A stretch of 64,000 nt of DNA from NCBI GenBank assembly GCA_002840275.1, contig PHAB01000001.1, positions 124,001 through 188,000 of the forward strand, given 5' to 3'. Both the position numbers and the translations under genes were made by a program. This document shows positions 57,898 to 64,000 of this stretch, piece after piece; the first letter of the stretch is position 1; each line of letters opens with the position of its first letter. The DNA is from Firmicutes bacterium HGW-Firmicutes-14 (GTDB lineage: Bacteria > Bacillota > Thermincolia > Thermincolales > UBA2595). The notes beneath the pieces are model-generated. The model saw nothing but the letters and a program-made list of their open reading frames with translations. It was not told the origin of the DNA and did not search any database.

Positions 57898-58116
57898 ATG
57901 CGTGAACTGACTCCGGTCGAAATGTCATCCCTCAGAGAAATGCTTACCATGGAAACAACAGGTTTAGTCAGTCTTAAAACCATGCAGCCTCTTATTTCCG
58001 ATGACAAACTAAAGACTGCCTGTGATGCAGGTATACAGGCAGGAGAAGGAAGAATCAGGGCAATCCAGCAGTTTCTTCAGGAAAACGATATTCTGTCCAT
58101 AGAGGGGGTGCAGTAA
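57898..58116 (+). CDS. small CotF-like spore coat protein, first of pair
   Basis: A 72-residue helical protein (LTPVEMSSLREMLTMETTGL, AGIQAGEGRIRAIQQFLQEN) resembling the short halves of CotF-type coat proteins found as adjacent pairs in clostridia. AAGGGAGG lies about 10 nt ahead. Its stop overlaps the next start by one base (TAATG). Coat function is inferred from family resemblance only. Confidence 0.7.
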   Translation: MRELTPVEMSSLREMLTMETTGLVSLKTMQPLISDDKLKTACDAGIQAGEGRIRAIQQFLQENDILSIEGVQ

Positions 58117-58415
58117 TGGGAATGATGAAAAACTTTTTTGGTGATGATTCATTAACTGATGATAAGTATGTTGCTTTAAATATGCTGGGAAGCGGAAAGG
58201 CTTCGGCAACTGCTTATTTATCCGCAACATTAGAATCAGCTACGCCTGAGATTCGCCATCTCTATTCGAACTTCTGTACCCAATTAACCCAGTCTCATGA
58301 AGCCCTGACTGCATTAGCAATTGAGAGAGGCTGGTACTCTGCTTACGGAGAACCAAAGTCCAGTCTGGAAGAAGTTGTCCATGATTCAATGAAAATAATT
58401 GAGTCTCATGCATAA
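58116..58415 (+). CDS. CotF-like spore coat protein, second of pair
   Basis: A 99-residue helical protein of the CotF/spore coat family. It has LTDDKYVALNMLGSGKASAT, YLSATLESATPEIRHLYSNF and the His/Glu-bearing QSHEALTALAIERGWY typical of ferritin-like coat proteins. It is translationally coupled to the gene before it and ends before a terminator. Confidence 0.82.
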   Translation: MGMMKNFFGDDSLTDDKYVALNMLGSGKASATAYLSATLESATPEIRHLYSNFCTQLTQSHEALTALAIERGWYSAYGEPKSSLEEVVHDSMKIIESHA

Positions 58416-58433
58416 ATCAATAAGGTCATATTT

Positions 58434-58455
58434 AACCCACCGTTTGGTGGGTTTT
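58434..58455 (+). terminator. intrinsic terminator of the CotF-like pair
   Basis: A perfect 8-bp stem AACCCACC/GGTGGGTT (58434-58441 with 58446-58453), GTTT loop, and TT tail, 19 nt after the stop codon. Confidence 0.82.
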
Positions 58456-58490
58456 AATCTGTCAATATGTGTCAATTGTCAATTATTATC

Positions 58491-60032
58491 CTACTCCCAC
58501 TCAATAGTGGCCGGAGGCTTGGAGGTAATGTCATAGACGACCCGGTTTACATCTTTGATCTCATTCACTATCCTGCTTGATATGCTCTCCAGCACGTCAT
58601 AAGGGATCCGGGCCCAGTCTGCTGTCATGCCGTCGTGGCTGGTCACTGCGCGGATAACAACTGTATAACTGTAAGTGCGCTCATCTCCCATGACGCCGAC
58701 ACTGCGCATGGAAGGCAGGACGGCAAAGAACTGCCAGATTTCCCTGTACAAACCTGCCTTGATAATCTCTTCATGAAAAATGGCATCGGCTTCTCTGAGG
58801 GTAAACAGCTTTTCCCTGGTTATATCGCCAAGAATTCTGATGGCCAGGCCGGGACCCGGGAAGGGCTGTCTCCAGACAATCCTTTCAGGCAGGCCAAGCT
58901 GTTCACCGACCAGCCGTACTTCATCCTTGAAGAGCCACTTGAGGGGTTCCACCAGTTCAAAATGCATGTCTTCCGGAAGGCCCCCCACATTATGGTGGGA
59001 CTTAATTACAGCTGCAGTGTCTGTTCCGCTCTCCACCACATCAGGGTACAGGGTGCCCTGGACCAGGAAATCTATCTCTCCGAGTTTCCGGGCTTCCTCC
59101 TCAAATACACGAATAAACTCATTGCCAATAATCTTACGTTTCTGCTCAGGCTCTGTGACTCCTTCCAGTTTGCCCAGGAACCTGTCGGAAGCATCTACGG
59201 CAACCAGGTTTATATGAAACTGGTTGCGGAATGTTTCCACCACCTGGACTGCCTCGTCCTTTCGCAGCAACCCATGGTCAACAAACACGCAGGTTAGCTG
59301 GTCTCCAACCGCCTTATGCACCAGCGCTGCGGCCACTGATGAATCAACACCGCCGCTCAGGGCACACAAGACCTTCTTATCTCCGACCTTTTCCCTGACT
59401 TCCCTGACAGTCTGTTCGATAAAAGACTCCATGGTCCAGTCCCCGCTGCACCGGCACACGTCAAAGAGAAAGAATTCCAGCATCCGCTGCCCTTCCGGTG
59501 TATGGACAACTTCCGGGTGGAACTGAACTCCGTATATTCCCTTATTATCATCTCCCAGGGCGGCAACAGGGGTATTTTCCGTTCGGCCTATGGCCTTGAA
59601 CCCGGGAGGTGGAGCCGCTACAAAATCGCCATGGCTCATCCATACCTGAAGAACCTCCGGCAATCCCTTAAACAGCGGGCTTTCCTTTTCCAGCACCTGA
59701 AGCCTGGTTTTCCCGTATTCCCGGTTATCGGCCCGGCTTACAGTTCCTCCCAGCATCTGGGCCATAAGCTGCATTCCGTAGCATATCCCAAGAACCGGGA
59801 TACCTGTTTCAAAGATTTCCTTATCAGATACAGGCGCGTTTTCCACATATACACTTGAAGGCCCTCCGGAAAGTACTATTCCCTTTGGTTTCATCCCGAC
59901 GATTTCAGCCGCCGGGGTTTTGTATGAAATAATTTCACAATAGACCCTGCATTCCCTTATGCGTCTTGCAATCAGCTGCGTATACTGGCCCCCGAAATCA
60001 AGGACCAGAACCATTTCTTTTTCTCTTCCCAT
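58491..60032 (-). CDS. guaA: GMP synthase, glutamine-hydrolysing (GuaA)
   Basis: A 513-residue two-domain enzyme converting XMP to GMP. The glutaminase domain has [17 protein letters not shown] (Cys) and [11 protein letters not shown]. The synthetase domain has the PP-loop [20 protein letters not shown] and a C-terminal dimerisation region ([19 protein letters not shown]) ending [16 protein letters not shown] lies ahead of the ATG. It follows hpt on the same strand by 76 nt, giving a guanine nucleotide pair. Confidence 0.97.
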   Translation of the reverse strand: MGREKEMVLVLDFGGQYTQLIARRIRECRVYCEIISYKTPAAEIVGMKPKGIVLSGGPSSVYVENAPVSDKEIFETGIPVLGICYGMQLMAQMLGGTVSRADNREYGKTRLQVLEKESPLFKGLPEVLQVWMSHGDFVAAPPPGFKAIGRTENTPVAALGDDNKGIYGVQFHPEVVHTPEGQRMLEFFLFDVCRCSGDWTMESFIEQTVREVREKVGDKKVLCALSGGVDSSVAAALVHKAVGDQLTCVFVDHGLLRKDEAVQVVETFRNQFHINLVAVDASDRFLGKLEGVTEPEQKRKIIGNEFIRVFEEEARKLGEIDFLVQGTLYPDVVESGTDTAAVIKSHHNVGGLPEDMHFELVEPLKWLFKDEVRLVGEQLGLPERIVWRQPFPGPGLAIRILGDITREKLFTLREADAIFHEEIIKAGLYREIWQFFAVLPSMRSVGVMGDERTYSYTVVIRAVTSHDGMTADWARIPYDVLESISSRIVNEIKDVNRVVYDITSKPPATIEWE

Positions 60033-60108
60033 CCTCTCCGGTTCCTCCTTAAACAGTAATTTAACTGCAAATTAAAGACCAGGTCTGTAGTTCTCCGGGG
60101 TCCGGCAC

Positions 60109-60648
60109 CTACCCTTTGTATATCTTTTCTTTAAGGATATATATCCCCGGGAGGTTGCGGTACTTGTTTTTATAGTCAAGTCCATATCCCACCGCAAACT
60201 CGTCAGGAATAACAAATCCGTTATAATCGATGCTTACTTTGGTCGTCCTCCTGGCCGGTTTGTCCAGGAGGGTACATATTTTAACTGATTTTGCTTTCCT
60301 GGACCTCAGGTTTTCTACCAGGTATTTAAGGGTTAGACCGGAATCTACAATATCTTCCACAATTAATACATCCTTGCCCTCGATACTAATTTCAAGGTCT
60401 TTCAATATTCTGACCACCCCTGATGATTTAGTTGAAGAGCCATAACTTGAAACCGCCATAAAATCAAGGTAAATGGGAATCTTTATCTCTCTCATCAGGT
60501 CTGCCAAAAAAACTATGGCACCCTTCAGAATACCTACAACTACCAGGTCTTTGCCCTTATAGTCATTTGAAATCTGTTCACCAAGGTATCTAACCTTTTC
60601 CATAATCTGTTCCCTGGAAAGGAGACACCTTTCAAGATCATTTTTCAT
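60109..60648 (-). CDS. hpt: hypoxanthine(-guanine) phosphoribosyltransferase
   Basis: A 179-residue PRPP-dependent salvage enzyme. It has LVVVGILKGAIVFLADLMRE, the PRPP loop DVLIVEDIVDSGLTLKYLVE, CTLLDKPARRTTKVSIDYNG and IPDEFAVGYGLDYKNKYRNL. GGAGGTTTCC lies before the ATG. It lies 60 nt downstream of the transglutaminase gene and ahead of guaA. Confidence 0.95.
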   Translation of the reverse strand: MKNDLERCLLSREQIMEKVRYLGEQISNDYKGKDLVVVGILKGAIVFLADLMREIKIPIYLDFMAVSSYGSSTKSSGVVRILKDLEISIEGKDVLIVEDIVDSGLTLKYLVENLRSRKAKSVKICTLLDKPARRTTKVSIDYNGFVIPDEFAVGYGLDYKNKYRNLPGIYILKEKIYKG

Positions 60649-60708
60649 CTGGAAACCTCCATGGCGGGATTATTATACATGAAGAATATCAGAGTCACCG
60701 GCCCGTTG

Positions 60709-62814
60709 TCAATCCCGGGATTTCCCCTGAAGCTTGTCAGACAGTTTCTCCCAGGTCCTGCAAACTTCTTCAGACTCGGCCTTGCTCAGCCTCTTCTTCC
60801 CATATTTTTCATTCAGGTATGCTTCTGTAATACACAAGATATCCCGATAGTCTTCAGGAAATTTGTGTTTCAAAGTCCCTGCATATTCAAAGGGTGTCTG
60901 GGCAGCGTTTTTAGGATAACCTTTCCGGGCCAGCAGGTTGAGAAAAGAGAGATAAGTATCCTTTATTTTGTTCCCTGACCCCAGTTTGAATACATTTTTT
61001 GTCCGCCAGAGGAAATATACAACGAAAAATGTAGCAGCCAGCGCCAGAGAGACAGCAACAGGCTTCCAGGGGAACTGCTTCCCATTTTCGGCAAGTATCT
61101 CATCCGGGCCGGTTCTGGAACCGGCCGGGGCTGCGGTTTCCTCCGGGGTTACAGTTTCTTCCCAATGGGAAGCTCCCGGAAGGACAAACGACGGGGTAGG
61201 TTCAAAAGGGAGCCACCCGTAATCTGAAAAGTATACCTCAACCCATGAATGGGCATCACTCATGGCCACTTCATAAACTTCCAGATCCGGGTTCAGGTTG
61301 CCGGGGGTAAAACCCTTGACCCACCTGGCCGGTATACCAATAGTCCTTAGCATTATTGCCATGGCCGTTGAATGATATGTGCAATAGCCTTTCTTCAGGT
61401 CAAACAAAAAATAATCGGTCACATCACGCCCGTCAGGGACCTTTGGTACTGAAAGGTCATATGCATAATTGCCGGAAATATAATCCTCAATTATTTTAAC
61501 CTTATCATAAGGGTTGCCGGCATGGGCTGTAAGTTTCTCCGCCAGCCTGCCGATTCTTTCCGGAACGCTTTCAGGCAGCTGAAGATATAACCTTTTTATC
61601 TCCGGAGGATAATCCCCTGAAGTTCGTTTAAGTTTTAGTTCATTACGTTCCGGTATATATGAAACAACCCTGTATGTAACTCCGGGCTTGGTATTTCCCG
61701 TATAAAAATTACCCCCGCTGTCAGAGGTTACCTTCCCGTCAGCAATTTCCACATAAGCCGGTATTCCCGAACTAAATATGGTTTCAGAACTCACTCCCGA
61801 CGCCAGCAAAAAGACTTGTTCCAGGCTGTCGACAGCAACATTTCTGGAATAGGGATTTTCAATATCAGTACAATCAATTTGCTTTGAATCCAGGGTATTC
61901 TGCCATCCGGATCCCGTGTAATAATCGGCCGATTCTCCCCTCCAGTAAGCTGCAGCCGGCGATTTCACGTACATAACGGCCCTGTTATCCCCTGGCACAA
62001 AATCCCCTTTGATTTCGAAGGACTGCATCTTCGCCCAGAACACATCATATGTCCCGCCGCCGGGAGCAGCCGTCCCCCCACCGGAATTGCCAATCACGGC
62101 ATTATTCCTTGCCGCAGTCAAATCTACCTTGGCCTCACCGGCCGGAAATATCCACGAAACCAGCAGCAGGCATGAAGTAAGGGCAATGGCTGCCAGGACC
62201 CACTTATTAACGGCAAATCCGGTTCCACTGATGTTCCTGGTCCTGGCATCGTCCTCCATTTGCAGAAAATAGACCTGGCTGCGCAGCCCGATACAAAAGA
62301 TGAAGTTCAATACTATATATGTTACAACCCCCTGTCCGGAAGCAATAACTTCGACAGCCAGGAGGAGAATCCCGGCAAAAAGCATTTCTGATATGCTTTT
62401 TCGTTCTATTATATAGCTTGTCACCAAAAAAACTATCAGGCCATAAAAACCAATGGTAAAAAAGCTGAAAGTAGCATAATAAACCTGCCCGATTGTGCCC
62501 AGCGAAAAATCCGGCAGGCCAAAGAGTATTCCGCCGGCAAAGGACAGTTCACCGGGATGGTGGGTCCAGTTAAAGAACCAGGTAAACCCCAGATATAACA
62601 AGATTGATGTGCCCGTGAGGACTTTACGCAATCGGGACGGCTGATAGTATTCCATAAAGACATGGACCAGGACAATAACAGAGATAATAGTAAAAGCCTG
62701 TCCGCGCCCTATCCAGCCGAAAGCGTAAAATGTTGCCCGCCGAAGGGTTTCAAGGTAACCCAAGACCAAAAAAGGCAGAAACAAAGCCCTTTTTTCCATC
62801 CTATCCGGCTTCAT
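60709..62814 (-). CDS. transglutaminase-like membrane protein (TgpA family)
   Basis: A 701-residue protein with about six N-terminal transmembrane helices (residues 10-225), an external region, a transglutaminase-like cysteine protease core (KKGYCTYHSTAMAIMLRTIG with Cys; SDAHSWVEVYFSDYGWLPFE with His and Asp), another helix (about 595-615) and a DUF4129-like C-terminal cytoplasmic tail. TgpA-type proteins are typically paired with DUF58 and AAA (MoxR) genes, the first of which is directly upstream here with a 14-nt overlap. Function is largely unknown; envelope remodelling is inference. Confidence 0.9.
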   Translation of the reverse strand: MKPDRMEKRALFLPFLVLGYLETLRRATFYAFGWIGRGQAFTIISVIVLVHVFMEYYQPSRLRKVLTGTSILLYLGFTWFFNWTHHPGELSFAGGILFGLPDFSLGTIGQVYYATFSFFTIGFYGLIVFLVTSYIIERKSISEMLFAGILLLAVEVIASGQGVVTYIVLNFIFCIGLRSQVYFLQMEDDARTRNISGTGFAVNKWVLAAIALTSCLLLVSWIFPAGEAKVDLTAARNNAVIGNSGGGTAAPGGGTYDVFWAKMQSFEIKGDFVPGDNRAVMYVKSPAAAYWRGESADYYTGSGWQNTLDSKQIDCTDIENPYSRNVAVDSLEQVFLLASGVSSETIFSSGIPAYVEIADGKVTSDSGGNFYTGNTKPGVTYRVVSYIPERNELKLKRTSGDYPPEIKRLYLQLPESVPERIGRLAEKLTAHAGNPYDKVKIIEDYISGNYAYDLSVPKVPDGRDVTDYFLFDLKKGYCTYHSTAMAIMLRTIGIPARWVKGFTPGNLNPDLEVYEVAMSDAHSWVEVYFSDYGWLPFEPTPSFVLPGASHWEETVTPEETAAPAGSRTGPDEILAENGKQFPWKPVAVSLALAATFFVVYFLWRTKNVFKLGSGNKIKDTYLSFLNLLARKGYPKNAAQTPFEYAGTLKHKFPEDYRDILCITEAYLNEKYGKKRLSKAESEEVCRTWEKLSDKLQGKSRD

Positions 62815-64000
62815 ATTCCAGCCCCCTAAACATAAGGCGTAGGTCAGTTTCCTTGTCTATCATAATAACAGGTATCCCGCTGCCCGCCAGGCGCTCAATA
62901 CCCTCTTCCCGGGCTGCCTTGTAAGCTGCTTCTCCACTAAACGATTCAAGCCTGAATAGGAACACCGTGCTGCCGTATCCCCGTGCTCCGCGCCTCACAA
63001 GACCGTCTATAAAAGGTTCCTCCAACAACCCCGCAATTATGAAAATATGGGACTTCCTTGATAAAAGAGATGGTTCGTAATCAAATTCTTCCCGTTTAAG
63101 TTTAGTCACAGGCTGCACATTTACAAGAGTTTCAAGGATAAGGTTAAAATGGTTTTTGCCATACCCCACAGGAACAGTCTTATTTTCAGCGCCGGATACC
63201 ACTATTCCCGTCCCATACCCGCATTTCGCTCCCGCAGCCGCAAGAGATGCCGCAAGGGTTACTGATCTTTCCATGGTGCCGTCCGGGCCGCTCCCGGAAT
63301 GATGTTCTGTATGAGCATCAAGGAAAATAATGAACTCAAGGGTCTTCTGCTCCTGGAATTCTTTAACCAAAAGGCTCTGATACCTGGCTGATGCCTTCCA
63401 GTGAATCCTGGACATACCGTCACCCACGTCATATTTCCTCACACCTATAAAACCGCTTCCGGTCCTTCGCGGACGGAGGGAGGAAGGGGTGTCCCCCTGT
63501 TTTAACCCGATAATCCTCCCCAGGTCAGTACCCAGGTTTAATAATTCAGGCATTACTATCAACTCCAGGATTTCCCCGGAATTCCGCGAATTTGTGAAAA
63601 TGCCAAAAATGTCACCGGTCCGTATCAGCATGTTCCCCCAAAAAAAATGCCCCCTGAGCCTGCATTCCATTTCTTCGGACAGCGCCTTTTTCTCGTGGGG
63701 AGAAAGAGAAGTATTGTAACATATAAGATTATCCGGCAGGCAGAAGCTGTCAGGCATGTTGACCCAGCACTGGACCCACGGGACAGGCCATCCGGACAGG
63801 TTTTCAAATTCTACGGTCATCTTTACCTTAGACCCAACCTGGGCATTGACAGTTTCTGCATAACAGATAACCCGGACCTTGCCGGCATTGATGGCTGCCC
63901 ATATTAAACCGGTTGATAAAATGCCGAGACTTGTATAGAAGACCATGTAGGGTATTTTCCCCCCCACTATATAAGCGTAAAGAAAAGTCAAGGCCAACCA
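62801..64000 (-). CDS. DUF58 domain protein, probably incomplete at its 5' end
   Basis: At least 398 residues, open to the window edge. The visible N-terminus holds two transmembrane helices, then a beta-rich region, then the DUF58 signature GSGFIGVRKYDVGDGMSRIH followed by WKASARYQSLLVKEFQEQKT, then a VWA-like fold. A TTG at 63997 could be the start, but the frame continues to base 64000 and no ribosome site can be judged. The stop overlaps the transglutaminase start, so both are in one operon, usually with a MoxR ATPase upstream (not visible here). Confidence 0.88.
   Translation of the reverse strand, partial: WLALTFLYAYIVGGKIPYMVFYTSLGILSTGLIWAAINAGKVRVICYAETVNAQVGSKVKMTVEFENLSGWPVPWVQCWVNMPDSFCLPDNLICYNTSLSPHEKKALSEEMECRLRGHFFWGNMLIRTGDIFGIFTNSRNSGEILELIVMPELLNLGTDLGRIIGLKQGDTPSSLRPRRTGSGFIGVRKYDVGDGMSRIHWKASARYQSLLVKEFQEQKTLEFIIFLDAHTEHHSGSGPDGTMERSVTLAASLAAAGAKCGYGTGIVVSGAENKTVPVGYGKNHFNLILETLVNVQPVTKLKREEFDYEPSLLSRKSHIFIIAGLLEEPFIDGLVRRGARGYGSTVFLFRLESFSGEAAYKAAREEGIERLAGSGIPVIMIDKETDLRLMFRGLEYEAG

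Noticed and set aside
58434-58490. A regulatory RNA between the CotF-like pair and guaA.
   Set aside because: The hairpin with T-tail directly after the stop codon is explained as a normal terminator.

Overview
The window looks like a chromosomal segment of an anaerobic, spore-forming Firmicute of the Clostridia, most like the Peptococcaceae/Desulfotomaculum group. The evidence is a selenocysteine formate dehydrogenase with a NrfD-type membrane subunit, an SLH-domain surface protein, CotF-like spore coat proteins, GatCAB, many TTG/GTG starts behind strong Shine-Dalgarno sites, and several Gram-positive riboswitches. The placement is inferred from gene content only. I saw no tRNA, rRNA, CRISPR array, insertion sequence or phage gene.

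Layout. 1-6.8 kb: alpha-glucan/sugar-nucleotide genes (DUF4912 protein, GH57 enzyme, GT4 synthase, nucleotidyltransferase fused to a degenerate phosphomannomutase domain, small starch-binding-like protein). 7.1-13.1 kb: a respiratory formate dehydrogenase operon (Sec-containing catalytic subunit with SECIS hairpin, FeS subunit, NrfD subunit, FdhE, TatA). 13.1-23.8 kb: mixed region with a lipoprotein behind a c-di-GMP-I riboswitch, polysaccharide deacetylase, an unrecognised membrane-anchored protein, isocitrate dehydrogenase plus a NifV-type synthase, a trypsin-like protease, and an SLH protein. 23.8-35.9 kb: gatCAB, ligA-pcrA, a TSUP/DUF1634 pair, and a GAF/HD-GYP protein behind a second c-di-GMP-I riboswitch. 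36-44.6 kb: histidine operon hisGDCBHA plus a hisF-hisIE fusion, with hisZ and a YerC/TrpR-like gene upstream. 44.8-56.8 kb: purine operon purE-B-C-F-M-N-H(N)-D behind a ykkC-type (probably PRPP) riboswitch, with a large purL upstream. 56.9-64 kb: LysR regulator, two CotF-like genes, guaA, hpt, and a transglutaminase/DUF58 pair running off the right edge.

How the genes fit together. HisG, PurF and Hpt all consume PRPP, and the purine operon appears to be read through a PRPP-sensing leader. The hisG and hisZ promoters are both TTGACA-17-TATAAT-like and each is followed by a matching 16-bp palindrome (CTTTAR-N4-TTAAAG), a good candidate operator for the neighbouring TrpR-like protein. One c-di-GMP riboswitch sits in front of an HD-GYP (c-di-GMP phosphodiesterase type) gene, implying feedback. 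Oddities include the three-activity HisF-HisI-HisE fusion, a PurH that is only the IMP cyclohydrolase half, a sugar nucleotidyltransferase whose mutase domain has lost its catalytic motifs, and several large nested palindromes of unknown role.
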